Below, piece by piece: positions 1 through 10,194 of a stretch of 13,043 bases of DNA. Source of the DNA: Symbiodinium natans (taxonomy: Eukaryota > Sar > Dinophyceae > Suessiales > Symbiodiniaceae). The stretch spans positions 492,501 through 505,543 of the forward strand of contig CAJNDS010002306.1 of the NCBI GenBank assembly GCA_905221605.1. The letters run 5' to 3'. Under the pieces are notes generated by a model, which was not told where the DNA came from, ran no database searches, and worked only from the letters and a program-made list of their open reading frames with translations. The number at the start of each line of letters is the position of its first letter. Positions within the stretch are counted from its first letter, which is position 1. The position numbers and the translations under genes were made by a program.

Positions 1-797
1 ATGGCTACGTCAGATGTGGTAATGATTTGATATATTTGCTGGGTACCGCATGTCGGGATGTTCCTAAATGCTTTTGGCTAGCTGAGGCCTTAAGACCTTA
101 GGGGCCTGAATGGCGTGCTCTACGGCATCGCGTGGCTCGAGAATACCCAAAGGCTAAGAAAGAGCCAAATGGGGAGGTTCAGTGCAGATTCACAGCTTTC
201 TGCAGTTGTGCAGCAGACGGGAAGCAGGTCTTCAAGCAAGCCGGCTTCTGAGCGCGCGCACGACACGGTGCAAGATCTCCCGTTCAAAGATGCTGGGAGT
301 GTGTGTCCTAAACTGCGCAGAGCGCGTCATAGACTTGCTGGCCGTTTGTGCGAAAGGGAACCCTGAAGGATTTCCGTAGCAGACACGGTGTGCATACCTG
401 CGAAAAGCACGAAGGTTCGGGAAACAAAGTCCCGCTGCTGGAGCCATGATATCAGGCCGCAAGGCCAGGCCCGAGCGCAGGGCCCAAAAACCTTGCTGGA
501 GTTAGGAGCCCCGCAACAGACATTTTCGTACCTGACTCAGCAAAGGGCAGAAAAGGCCACTGTGCGCTGTGGAGTGAGGTTCCCGAGTGATGGTTACTCC
601 ATTTGCATCTGGTGGCCATGTCGTTGTCTAGTCCTAGATGTTGACAGTATTTCTTTGAGCTGCCGTCCACAATGATCCGGCAACCTGCGACATGCCATCA
701 CTCAACTGCGTCTCATTCTTAGGCTCCAACGGCAAGCATGCCCGGGGAGCCGCTACCGGTACCAAGTAAAAGCACATGATGTCGGTGAGACCACTGT
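1..797. other. Gene-less stretch, nothing recognised
   Basis: Only short overlapping open frames of up to about 95 codons occur on both strands, none with a recognisable domain, and no tRNA or rRNA was seen by eye. Confidence 0.5.
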
Positions 798-903
798 CAT
801 GGGCATAATGGGGGTTTCTACCATTTTGGGGGTCTTTCTCAGGGGATTCTATTCTGTTTGGGGTATTATAAAAGGGGCACCCCTACTTTGGGAAATGCCC
901 ATG
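798..903 (+). mobile_element. MITE-like inverted-repeat element A
   Basis: The ends are a perfect 9-base inverted repeat, CATGGGCAT at 798-806 and ATGCCCATG at 895-903. A second family-type start, ATGGGGGTTTC, begins at 808. Inside the right end is AGGGGCACCCCT (873-884), preceded by TTTGGGGTATTATAAAA. That block matches the reverse complement of element D1 (11353-11461) almost base for base, so A and D1 are copies in opposite orientation. The element is about 106 bases, has no coding capacity, and shows no obvious target-site duplication. The class assignment is inference. Confidence 0.6.
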
Positions 904-1116
904 TGGGGCTTTCCACTAAACAGAATAAACAGAAGAAAGCTATCAGCGGTGCTCTTGCAGCCAAGAGGTGTCAAAATTATGAGACTGCGAGAGCGCCGGC
1001 TCTTTCGATATTTATCCGATGGCACTCCTGAACTGTGACGCCATGGCCCCCTAACAGGTGCACCAAGAACAACTCATGTGATTCTGTTTCGGCCCTAAGC
1101 CCCTCAAGCGTCAAAG

Positions 1117-1163
1117 AGCCCCAAAACCCTAAAGTCCCTAAACTCCCTGAGCCCCAATTGGGG
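1117..1163 (-). repeat. Degenerate telomere-like C-strand tract with adjoining palindrome
   Basis: Between 1117 and 1156 the sequence has CCCC, AAAACCCTAAAG, CCCTAAAC and CCCTGAGCCCC at near-regular spacing, a degraded CCCTAAA repeat. It runs into a perfect 12-base palindrome, CCCCAATTGGGG (1152-1163). The minus strand carries four G-runs and could form a quadruplex. Confidence 0.45.
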
Positions 1164-1250
1164 TGCTCAGCGACATGGCCTGTGCGACCGCGCTGATATT
1201 GAATGCTTCGCAACCGTTGCCGCCACTGGGCTTGGAGGAGGTTTCGGATT

Positions 1251-1270
1251 CCCCCTAAACCCTAAACCCA
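1251..1270 (-). repeat. Short telomere-like motif, about 2.5 units of CCCTAAA
   Basis: CCCCCTAAACCCTAAACCC is a short exact run of the plant/dinoflagellate-type telomere repeat on its C strand. The first 15 bases (CCCCCTAAACCCTAA) recur exactly at 11606-11620 beside element D2. Confidence 0.5.
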
Positions 1271-4231
1271 GAGAGGGTTGACTTGGACCTGCGGCTTCTA
1301 CCGAAGCAGGCCATTTGGCCACTGAGCCGACTGAACCCCTGATCTTTCCTCCCAGGCCCTACCCACTGAAGCACGAGTGCTTCGAATGCCAGGCTGGCGA
1401 GCGTGGATTAGGGTCTCGGTTTGTTCCAGATGCTACAGTACACGTTGAAAGCCGAGAAATGCCGGCAGTGCCATCCGAAGCGTACGGAGAGCCGTGAACA
1501 GAACAGGCAGTCTAGCAAAGCCGCCCTTCCAAGCTTAAGAATGCTATTGCAAGCCCGAGAGATCTCAACCCTACCAAGATCCTAAAGACAGGTCTTCCAC
1601 GACCGCTTGGTGCTCCCCGCGCGACATCCCTCAGTCCGCTGCCTTCTGAAGGCCACGAGTTCCGGTTGCCCAGAGTCCCTCCATGAGACTTTGGAACCTA
1701 GAGTTGGCTGACCCCCCAAAACCCCCTAAGCCCCTAATTTGAACCGCTTCATTATAACCCCCCCAAAAAGAGCTTTCAAGGGCCCCAAAAAGGGGGGGAT
1801 AGCGTGGAGAGGCGCAGCACCAGCCCATCGAGGCGGTGGATGCTGAGGGCGCGATGGCCAGCCTCCACAATGGCCCCATGGCCGTGTTCGAGAACCCACC
1901 CTTCCCCCCTTCCCCAACAAAGTAGAAGAGAGGTAAGAATAGTCAATGGCAGAAGAGGAAGCCAGAGCAAAAATGTCAATCAACCCTTTACCCCGTCCGA
2001 TGGTTTTGAGAGCGCAGCATTGCCACAGCACACGTGCCATGTCAAGCAAGCCATCGAAGACTGGACTGTTTTCACCAATCGGGGATCTGCAAAAGCTATG
2101 CAGATCTCCCAAGCACCACGCACGACTAAGGACACGTCAGAAAGGAACTGGTTCAGCACATGCTGCGTTGTCGCCAGAAGTCAGGCCATTTTGGTGTCAG
2201 TGATCCAATAGAAGCAGGTACACGCACGACGACGAAGCACAACGTGGCACTAAGCCGCTCATCCACCCGTCCCTAAGATGTGGCAGAGCCATGGAGCAAG
2301 TTCTAACTCTCTACTCACCTCTCTGCTGGTGAAGGACCCTGCCTAAAGAACGCACAAGAATTTACATCAGCTTTGGTGCTGACTCCTGCGCAGCTTATGC
2401 CTTCAACATGAGCCCGACACAAGCGCACCGGCTGCCTCAACCCAAGACCGGAGTCTTTGAGTGTTTTTGAGCCCTGGTGTCAGGGCGGCTCTTCTGGAGC
2501 CTGAAGCTGCGAGGCGGGTCAGTTCCGGGTCCGATCAGGCATTTGCACGGAGTCTGTCAGTTGCTTCCAGGGATTTCTCAAACTTGCAGCTCAGAATCGG
2601 GACTGAAGCAGGCATGCGAACTTGTAGCCATGCAGAGTGACGCCTTCAGGCCTGGTTTCCTCCCTCAGGCCGGAGCACATCATCGAGGCTGACCGAGTGA
2701 ATGGCAGAGCCTGAAAGCACGCAAGGTCCATCCCTACTTCACGCGGATTGCCCGTGTGACCCAGCGTGATATCCTTGACTCAGCATGAGAATTGGAGAGT
2801 AGCTGAGTAGCACGAGTCAGAATAGTCTGTAGTCGCGGGCCCAGCTTGGCTTCAGGCGTTTCTTCTGTGTGCGCCGGCACCGAGCCTCGGCGCCAAGATG
2901 CTTAAAGTGTCCAGGTGGTATGAGATGCGGGCTTGACATGATTTGGCACTCGGATGGTCTTTCTCACCATTCTACCGACCACAAAGCATAGTCTTGCTTG
3001 TGCCATGTCCAGGGTATGGGCGTAGTGTTCAGGGTACATCGAAGGCTGCAAAGGCTGAAGCAGTGATCTTGACGGCGCAAATCAACTCCAGACCATTTCC
3101 CACGCTCTTGTCTCTCGCCTTTTTGACAGAGATCTGGCATGACAACCGGGGCTAGAGCTTTCTCGCACAGGCCCGCAAACTTAAATCCTCGCCTGGTGCC
3201 ACAACTATGACCGATGCAGCAGCACAACTGACAAGCTGTGACCTCAAGTGCGCTGCCATACAAAAGCTGCTGCAAAGACGAGTACACTTGTTAGGGCGAT
3301 TGCTCCGCGGCATTCTTACTGAACTTGGCTGATTCTTTGCAACCTTGACGCAGCATTCAGACAGCTTTCATAGCCAATCAGCCACGAGCTTCTGGAAGAG
3401 AGGTGTTCCTCCTCAGATGCCAGTGTTGCTTGGCCGCAATTCAGGCAAACTGCAGACTTCTGTTATGCGAAGGTCGAACCCATGCAGAGTAGACCACAAG
3501 CTTCTGACATCGAAAAGTAGGACCTGGTAGGATGCGTGAGCCTTGTTTTAGCATATGCCAGCTGCACGTCTTGGAAAGCTACACGGACATCTCAAGACCC
3601 TTAGGAGAGGAGCAGAGCCTGAGCCTTTTGCCAGGCGTGGCTGGCATCAACGTACTTGGAAGGCACTCGCAACGAGGGTGCGGTTTTCTCCTTGCGAGTT
3701 AAGGTACACGAAGCACAAAGGACTTGAAGGTGATAAGATACTATTGCATGAAGAGCATGAAGTACGAGTTTTAGCCATTTGGGCTTTGCACACACTCCAG
3801 CGCACTCCAGGCCTGTTGGATGCCCACAAGCTGTCGATAAGTCCTTCAATTTCTGGACAGTTGTCATGCCACTCCGCCTGGAGACATTGTGGGCTCCGCA
3901 TTGATAAGGTGCTTCTTCAGGTTTCCCCCATAAGGTCCACAGAAGGCGAACGAAGTTGCGAACACATTGAGGCTCCTCTAGGATTCACTGGGCTCTTACT
4001 GTGTACCAGCACCAAGTCGCAGTTGTGTGGCCAGTGCCTCCAACCACGGTTTTTCCTAGCTCGGCAGAAACGAGTAAGATCTTCCAGCCACTTCAACCTG
4101 TTCGTTTCTCCGGAAGCCCACCTGCGCCGCTGCGTCCTTGAGGGAACCGACGCGCGGGTGTGTTCCGTCCCGCGGCGCCCCAAGCCACCTGTGCAGGCAG
4201 GATGCCAGGTTCAAGGCTGTTGGTTCGCAAC
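1271..4231. other. Gene-less stretch between telomere-like tracts and element B
   Basis: Apart from the C-run/G-run tract at 1711-1799, this holds only open frames without recognisable domains. The longest, 3555-4295 on +, is 246 codons but has no family resemblance, has poor amino-acid composition for a folded protein, and runs into element B. It is treated as chance. Confidence 0.45.
1711..1799. repeat. C-run/G-run tract, possible decayed element or telomere-like sequence
   Basis: The segment 1711-1738 (CCCCCCAAAACCCCCTAAGC and on) resembles a decayed CCCTAAA array. It is followed by TTATAACCCCCCCAAAAAG, GGGCCCC and a seven-G run ending at 1799. The base runs and the central GGGCCC recall the inverted-repeat elements, but the TTTACGAAA terminus is missing, so membership of that family is not shown. 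Confidence 0.3.
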
Positions 4232-4356
4232 ATGGAGGTTTACGAAAACAGAGGGTACCCTTTTTGAGGGTTCCTTATTGGGGTCCTTATTATAAGGGAA
4301 TCCTACTATTTGGGGGTCTATTTTTTAGGGGCCCCTTATTATTTCGTAAACCCCAT
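4232..4356 (+). mobile_element. MITE-like inverted-repeat element B
   Basis: The left end reads ATGGAGGTTTACGAAA (4232-4247); the reverse complement of the right end reads ATGGGGTTTACGAAA (4342-4356), the same apart from one inserted A. Perfect palindromes sit inside each end, AGGGTACCCT at 4252-4261 and AGGGGCCCCT at 4327-4336. The interior is A/T- and G-run-rich with no useful open frame. Its right half aligns with the right half of D2, and its reverse complement aligns with element C along most of its length. Flanking GCAAC (left) and GTTGC (right) extend the inverted symmetry imperfectly. A two-base AC flanks both sides, which is too short to prove a target duplication. Confidence 0.65.
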
Positions 4357-5681
4357 ACGGGTTGCAGAATTTGGGGGGCTTGTTTGGCTGCGTGAGCCTG
4401 CAGCTGTTAAAGAATACAAGAAGCGATGTATGTCCTAGTGCGCCCGTGCACCCAAGCCCCGAAACGGCGAAACCCCAAGAATCGAGCTCCTGATTCCTTG
4501 TCGGATCTTGTCGGGATTTGAGATGTTCAAGATTGTTCTCGGAGGTAGAGGCTTCCGCGAACTGCCGCCACGGCTCGCCTTCCCAGCAGAGTCGCAGGAA
4601 GGTGCCAGAAGTTCGTTGAGGTGATGGGGTTCAAAGTTGGTGGCGCCTAGACCCTGGAAGACCTGTAGAAATGGTAGAAGGGCCGACCCGGCAATAGGTT
4701 CGGCAGTCGGCGGTGGTCTAGTGTAAGTTGTTGTTCTTGTCGTGTTGCGCGTTTGGCTTCAGATTCGTGGTGGTAGGTATGAAAGATCAAGGACATCAAC
4801 AGGCCAAGGAACATGTCGCAGAGTACCCTCAAGATGAAAGCCCGCCTCGAACGCCTGTCATCCCACCATCTGCCAGCCATCGCCGAGCTTCTCCACCAGA
4901 TGGCACCACCACCAGGAATGGGCCACTCAGCAGAGACGTGCCCACACATTTCCCAGTTGCTTGAGGGCTTCGTCTTGCATGTCGCATGACTTCGCTTGTG
5001 TTGCTGGTTCATGGTCTTCAGTTGAAGCTCATCCAAGGGCTGCAGGACTTTGCTTTGACAGAGGGATACTGCAACCGAACTTGCACGGTGACGATAAAAC
5101 GCAAAGCCCCACAGCCCCAACCCTACTAAATCCTCCACGAATTTCCCCAGCACTTGCTTCGGCAGCTGCAATTCCGGAGTACTAGCTTTCGCCCGTCCTC
5201 TTCTCGCAAGTCTGAAAAACAAAGTCTGAGAACGTGCTGGCAGTTGTTCGGCCCGACTTTCGGTCGTCGCCCCATTTCCTGGCAAGAAGATTTCCAGCGC
5301 TCCAGGTCCATCGATCCTGAGCCATGGACCAGGACATGCCAGCGAGTTCAGGATAAGATGGGGAGTTACTCGTAGTGTGCACATTGTGCACGCGCTTGGT
5401 CTGCACAGCATTCAGCAGGGCCCTGCTTAGGCCTGGAAGGTGCTTTTTTGTGACCATTCAGACCTTAGCCCGTTCATGTTCGCCAGGACACCCCTTGGCG
5501 GGGCAGATCTCCTTTTTCGTGACTCCCGGCTTCGTGGCACGAGAGAAATCCTTGGATTTAAGGCATTCATGTGCCCTCGCCGCCTCGCTTATGCTCGAAG
5601 GAAGTCATTCGTGCCGAGGCTTCAGTGTGGCTGGCCGAGAGGTCCTCGAGACACAGGGCGGCTGCCGGCGAGGTTCAAAGC
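4357..5681. other. Mostly unrecognised stretch with one coding-like fragment
   Basis: On the + strand, about 4786-4995, a frame without an obvious start reads SQSTLKMKARLERLSSHHLP and continues as an amphipathic, leucine-spaced segment to FVLHVA and a stop. A 254-codon frame on minus (4647-5411) overlaps it. At most one can be real. Neither has a family I recognise, so no gene is called. Confidence 0.3.
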
Positions 5682-5724
5682 TGTGTCTGTGTCTGTGTGT
5701 GTGTGTGTGAGTGTGAGAGAGAGG
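5682..5724 (+). repeat. TG microsatellite running into a GA microsatellite
   Basis: The stretch is TGTGTCTGTGTCTG followed by a (TG)n run through 5709, then GAGTGTGAGAGAGAG. It is a compound simple repeat with no coding meaning. Confidence 0.85.
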
Positions 5725-6015
5725 AGCACGGCTCGATGAAAGGGTTGGGCACACTCTGCCCTGCACTTTGGAGGTTGTACAGAGCCTGCCTAAAGATGCC
5801 ATCGTGTAACACTCGATCAGCTTCAACTCGCAGCTTGAGCCGCCCCCGCACCGGAAGATTGGCCACAACTGCTTTGTCACCACAACTAACCCGCTTCTCA
5901 CCCAACATTCATCCAAACTTCCATACCTAGAGCCCAAGAAGTCCATTCAAACGTAGGAATCAAGAGATTTGTTGGGGATGTGGCCAGACATGGGTGTTCC
6001 ACTTCCTCAAGGGAA

Positions 6016-6025
6016 GGGGGGGGGG
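6016..6025 (+). repeat. Ten-base G homopolymer
   Basis: An uninterrupted run of ten G follows CAAGGGAA. It is a simple repeat and a likely site of length variation or assembly error. Confidence 0.8.
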
Positions 6026-6331
6026 TTCTCTCCACCCTACCATTCAAGAAGCGCTTCCTGGAGATCGAGGCGCATCTACTGTACATACTCTACCCTAGGC
6101 TGCACTTGAGAAGTGAGCCTCACCTCGAGCCCCCCAGCTTGTACGTCCCTGCTCGTCCTTGCAAACCCTGGGAACCCGACGCCCCTCAAACTTCGCAGCA
6201 GGCGTCGCCGCCCTCTTCGCTGGTGCCTGGCGCTTCTCCGAGCGCACGGCCTCGGGCACCTTGGGTGGTTTACGATTGAAAGCGTCGGAAAGTTTAGAAG
6301 CCATAGATGCCACCACTGACCAATGATCCCC

Positions 6332-6970
6332 TCAAGGTCTCGAGGCTTCCTCTAACTGACTTTCCAGAATGACACAGGTGAAGGCCAGACCACCAAACCC
6401 GTCTGAGGCATCCATCGCCACCTGCTCCGACCACTCCGTGCACCCTGGGCACTCAACATCCGGCATTCTGCTTCCTGCTAGGGCTGCTAGGGGGACTTCC
6501 GATTCCACAGAAAAGCCTGCTCTGTGGAGGGCCTTTGCCATGCCAGAAGAGAAGGGCCGAGCTGAGACTGCATTGAAGGCAACGGCTTTCGCCGTGGCAA
6601 GTGGCGCCCACCGCCGTGACGAGTGACTGGCGCAGCGTTTACCGTGAAACCTTCAGGTGAAGGGTCTTAATGTCGGGGTTCATGCAGGCAGCATCATCTA
6701 CAGCACTCGATCCGGCAATAGGGACGACAATATGGACTTCAAGTCAAGGATCCACAAGCAAAGTGCGTGGGGGCTGCACACGTCTGGAAGTGTCCACTCG
6801 AAAACAATGCAGCTTTGATCCACGGCCTCCTCAGCACACCAAGTGAAAGCGCGCCGTGTCGCACTGAATCTGAGACCGTCTGCAGTTTGCGGGCACGTCG
6901 GAACAATATGCTGAAACATAGCCCCATGCCACGCCTCCCAGACACCGTCTGCGGCGGCTTTGGCCCACAC
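6332..6970 (-). other. Two open minus-strand stretches of coding-like composition, function unknown
   Basis: On minus, 6970 to 6698 is open for 90 codons without an ATG at its upstream edge; the frame opens after a CAG that could be a splice acceptor, and contains AKAAADGVWEAWHGAMFQ and CAEEAVDQSCIVFEWTLPD. A second minus frame, about 6659 to 6332, contains AFNAVSARPFSSGMAKALHR and GFSVESEVPLAALAGSRMPD. They have few rare residues and plausible helices, but the same DNA is also open on + for part of the length, and I recognise no domain. They may be exons or a transposon fragment, or chance. Confidence 0.25.
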
Positions 6971-7494
6971 TGGCTCGCATCAAACGGGCGCCTTGGGTCA
7001 GAAGCGCACAAGAAAAGTTCTGTTGGATGAAGAGCCTTCACGGAGTTTTCCGTGCCAAGTTCCGTACGTAGGCTCCAGGCCTTGGGTATTGGGACCAGAT
7101 CTGGGGAGGTGCAAGGCACGAAGAAAGAAAGTGCCAAGTGTGGACTAGCGATGACTATCCGCTATCCCTGAAGCTTAGGACGTGATCTAAGGTGCAGGAC
7201 CTTTCCTACGAGGAGCTGCGCGCAAGCATCAAGCAGCCTGGCCCGTTCCAAGCTCGCGGCTGCTTTGCAATGGTTCAAGAGGGCTTTCTCGCTCCTCCTA
7301 TTCATGGCAGAATATCCCTTACAAAGAAGGGCCCCTGAAGATTTAGTATGAGAAGCCCTGAGAACGTTAGTTGAAAACACCCGCCCCCCTGATGATCTTT
7401 TTTCGAGATCCCAAGGCCTACTGCGCTGGCGCTCTACGAGGCCCTCGGCTCTGGGGCACTGTCACCCCTCCGCGGTCTGCTGGCAGCTGTTTGT

Positions 7495-7529
7495 GGGGTT
7501 TTAGGGCCTGGGGTTTGTCCGTTTTGGGG
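7495..7529 (+). repeat. G-rich telomere-like tract with quadruplex potential
   Basis: Four G-runs (GGGG, GGG, GGGG, GGGG) are separated by TTTTA, CCT and a T-rich spacer, including one TTTTAGGG. It may be a decayed telomere-like fragment or simply a G4-capable tract. No gene is associated. Confidence 0.35.
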
Positions 7530-7670
7530 ACCTGTCGTGGAGAAGCAACGGCCAAGCTGCAACATCCAGTTCATTCTGAAGATGGCACTGCTTAGCCTCC
7601 ATGAAGCTACGCAGCTACCGACCCCCATTGATTAGGCCAAAGCACTAACCACACACCACGATTCGGGCTA

Positions 7671-7770
7671 TTTGGGGGTTTACGAAACAGGGGACCCCTA
7701 AAACAGACGCCGTATAGTAAGATTCTTTACGTATAGTCGGGACCCAGGTACCCCAATTTCGGCAACCACC
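7671..7770 (-). mobile_element. MITE-like inverted-repeat element C, internally deleted
   Basis: It begins TTTGGGGGTTTACGAAAC and is followed by the palindrome AGGGGACCCCT (7689-7699). It aligns with the reverse complement of element B throughout: a shared ATAGTAGGATTC-like block in the middle, then GGACCCCA, then a gap of about 20 bases relative to B. The right end, GGTACCCCAATTTCGGCAACCACC-like over 7747-7770, is a decayed version of the shared terminus. The orientation given is relative to B. The copy looks older or more diverged than B, and no coding capacity is seen. Confidence 0.55.
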
Positions 7771-9100
7771 ACTTTATTTTGCTGGGAGCTTCGAGGAAAC
7801 CCCGCGGGTGCCAACCTGCAGAGCCTGCGGAAGCTCATGAGCCTTCGTCGCCCGAGTTTGAAAGTGTTTTTGCCCTCGTTTTGTGCTCCACTTGAAGTTG
7901 CTGCGGCGTTGAACTTCACTGTATTTCATTCAGGTCTACTGCTGACTCACAGTTTGTGCAAGTGCTGTAGTTTGTGGAAGTCGAGATGTGAACAGTAGTG
8001 TGTTGAGCCGCGTTTCAGGCCAGCTGCTGATTGCTCACTTCTTTTGCCGACCCTTCTACACGATTTCAGCAAAGGATGGTGCTCGAGCTGGCGCGAGGCA
8101 GGCCGTGGACTCTACAGAATCGCTGGATAGCAGCTTTCGGACAGCGCCTTGCGCCCCAGACTAAAACAGGCATTCAAACAGGCGGCAGGTTACATTCCCT
8201 TGATTGAACAACGCAGATGAATTTGCCAGGCTGCTCACCAAACACGGGCATTCTGCAACTAGAGCTCCCACCCTTCGCATCTCTTCCCGGGAGACTTCGA
8301 GAATCAGCGCGGCTGTCGCTTCGATTGGCTGGTGCACAGCCGTCTGGACACGCAGCTGCCTTGTATACAGTCTTGTAAGCGGAACCGTGCTTGTTTTACG
8401 CAGCTCTCTCTCTCTGCTGAGTGAGCATCAAAGAGCTGCGCACATGGTTGCCACATGTTACCACGTCGTCTCAGCCTCTAGGATGAGGAAGGCATAGGAA
8501 GCCTGCATCTGTCAGCCAAGCAGCGATCCCGAAGATCCCAAACACTTAAACGTCGATTTTTCCGGGGCAATACCGCGGTCGTCGAACCTTGCCGTCCAGG
8601 ACATGATTTGGGTGGCTGACCATCCGCCGCTGGCCTTTTTCGACAAGCCTGGCCCTCAGTATCCCTCAGTCACTTCAGCTCCCAGCTTCAGCTGGCAACT
8701 CCCAATATTTGAGGTCCGAAGGCCAGAAGACTTCGTTGAAAATGCAAGTTCAACACCAAATGCAAGTCGTGCCCCAGATTACAAAACGCCGGCCGCCAAA
8801 CGAGGACCAGGATTTGGACGGCACCCCTCCTGGGCGCCCGCGGCTGGCAGCACCAGAACAGGCAGCCAGGCTGCAGCCACACAATTGTCATTATTGGTTT
8901 TGGTTCTCCAGGGGCTCCCCCTGTGCATCTTGACTACATCGACGCTAGAAGGGAAAGGCAAGCAGAAGGGCAGTAGGCGGGAAAGGGTGCAGGAGTCAGC
9001 AAAAGCAGCCTCTTTCCTAAACAGAGATGCAAGTTTTTGAGCGTAGCCGAGCTGCTTCGGCATGGTGCGCCCTTGTGATTCCTGGAGCATTGGCTTGGAT
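7771..9100. other. Gene-less stretch upstream of the ankyrin gene
   Basis: There are no recognisable domains. The 145-codon + frame at 8603-9040 and the long minus frame that covers the ankyrin exons show no family resemblance. The last part presumably includes the promoter of the ankyrin gene. Confidence 0.45.
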
Positions 9101-9133
9101 TTGGGCCCCCCAGCAACTTCTCGCATGTGCGCC
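9101..9133 (+). promoter_or_regulatory. Candidate spliced-leader acceptor and short 5' UTR of the ankyrin gene
   Basis: A pyrimidine run ending in CAG (AG at 9112-9113) lies 20 bases before the preferred start codon at 9134. Dinoflagellate nuclear mRNAs usually receive a trans-spliced leader at an AG acceptor close to the start codon, and this is the best-looking site upstream of the gene. If used, it would exclude the in-frame ATG at 9062 and leave 9125 and 9134 as possible starts. A T-run (9032-9036) lies about 75 bases upstream and could be a T-rich promoter motif, but that is weak. Confidence 0.35.
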
Positions 9134-10194
9134 ATGCTGTGTGTCAGAGGGCTCTCAGGACAAGAGCTGGCGAGAGTTCCTGTGGAGGAGTTGAGCGACG
9201 TAAGGTCCTTAAAACTGCTCTTAAATCGGCTGCACGGCCTGCCCTCGAGATTCAGGCAGAGGCTCCTGATCCGTGGCAGTGAGGCTAGTTTAGCGGATGA
9301 CGAGGTGCTGGACACCTCTATGGATCTGGAGCTCGTTCTGATTCCGTTTTCCTGCGTTTCCCAGACACAGGTGGACGAACTCGTTGCCGCTGCACGAGAT
9401 GGTTCCTTGACGAAGGAGTGGGCTTCTGAAATTCTGAGACTGTCCAATGTCCAATTAGCTGTCCGGCAAGATATGGCTAGCCCCCAGACCCCCGCAATTC
9501 CCCGTGACACCTTGGTAACCTTGGTGTTTAGAGCTATGGACGCCAGACCCTCCAGGTGGAGTCTATGCTGCAGGTCCCGCAAGACCCGAATTTGGCCGAC
9601 AAAGACGGCACAACAGCTTTGGTCGCGGCATCCCTCGGTGGCCATGTTGAAGTCATACGTGTCTTGCTTGAAGGCGGCGCCAACACAGACTTGGCTCCGA
9701 ATGGCATCCCACCTTTGCTGTTGGCGTGTCGCCGTGGCGACGCAAAGGTGGTGCAAATGCTGCTTGATGCCGGCGCGGACAAGGATTTCATAAACGAACG
9801 GGGCTCCGCTCTGATAGCTGCAGCTAGCCGGGGCCATGTTGAAGTGACGCACTTGCTGCTGGAGGCTGGCGCCGACAAGAACGCCGACAACGGCACCACG
9901 GCTCTCGTGTGTGCATCTGCCTGGGGCGAACTTGAAGCTGTGAGCTTGTTGCTGGAAGCCGGCGCCGACATAGACATGGCAAGCTCCGATGATGGTGACA
10001 CAGCTCTCATCTCTGCAACTAGACAAGGCCACGAACGTGTGGTGCGCTTGCTGCTGGAGGCCAGGGCGAACAAGGACATGACAACCAGGGAAGGCAAGAC
10101 AGCCTTAGACCTAGCATCTGATCGAGCTGATGCTGGACTCGTGGCTTTGCTTGAGGGCGCTGTCCTCAACTTGGCAACGGGGTTGATCCAATAA
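9134..10194 (+). CDS. Ubiquitin-like plus ankyrin-repeat protein, two exons (9134-9415 and 9556-10194)
   Basis: Joining the two exons gives a 306-residue protein ending in TAA. Residues 1-72 resemble a ubiquitin fold: a first strand (MLCVRGLSGQ), a helix (SDVRSLKLLLNRLHGLP) and a RQRLLIRG segment matching ubiquitin's QQRLIFAG, ending ELVLIP without a diglycine, so it is not a processed modifier. Residues about 80-110 form a degenerate first ankyrin unit spanning the splice junction. Five clear ankyrin repeats follow, with the G of each GxTAL-type motif at about residues 112, 144, 177, 207 and 241, and a weaker sixth at 274-306. Repeat spacing is 32, 33, 30, 34 and 33 residues; typical helix-2 motifs are VVQMLLDAGADKD and LLLEAGADKN. 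Ankyrin repeats bind proteins; the partner and cellular role cannot be read from sequence. No signal peptide or membrane segment is visible. The start at 9134 is chosen because the ubiquitin-like fold begins there; in-frame ATGs at 9125 and 9062 are alternatives. The two exons are in different frames, so an intron or a frameshift is needed. This architecture is, to my knowledge, frequent in Symbiodiniaceae. Confidence 0.85.
9416..9555 (+). other. Intron with probable non-canonical GA donor (GA-AG)
   Basis: The ankyrin reading frame shifts between about 9415 and 9556. Cutting after AAG at 9413-9415 and after CCAG at 9552-9555 gives SLTK followed by VESMLQ, which restores an ankyrin-like helix with correct spacing to the next repeat. 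The removed segment is 140 bases, not a multiple of three, and starts GAGTGG. The GT at 9418-9419 cannot be the donor with any nearby AG acceptor (9531, 9546, 9555) because the phase is wrong. A GC donor at 9422 would also keep the frame, adding Glu-Trp and giving a 134-base intron. Both GA and GC donors are reported for dinoflagellates. The intron boundary is inferred from protein register, not from a transcript. Confidence 0.65.

Noticed and set aside
2174-2195. Possible relic of the dinoflagellate spliced leader (GCCATTTTGG)
   Set aside because: Only about ten bases match the leader core; the preceding CCGTA and following CTCAAG are not present, so chance is enough.
3555-4295. 246-codon open frame on the plus strand
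   Set aside because: No recognisable domain, rich in Cys, Arg and His at random spacing, and its end runs through element B. Several minus frames overlap it.
8779-10032. 417-codon open frame on the minus strand over the ankyrin gene
   Set aside because: It is a shadow of the repeated ankyrin codons; it has no domain of its own and the plus strand is clearly the ankyrin coding strand.
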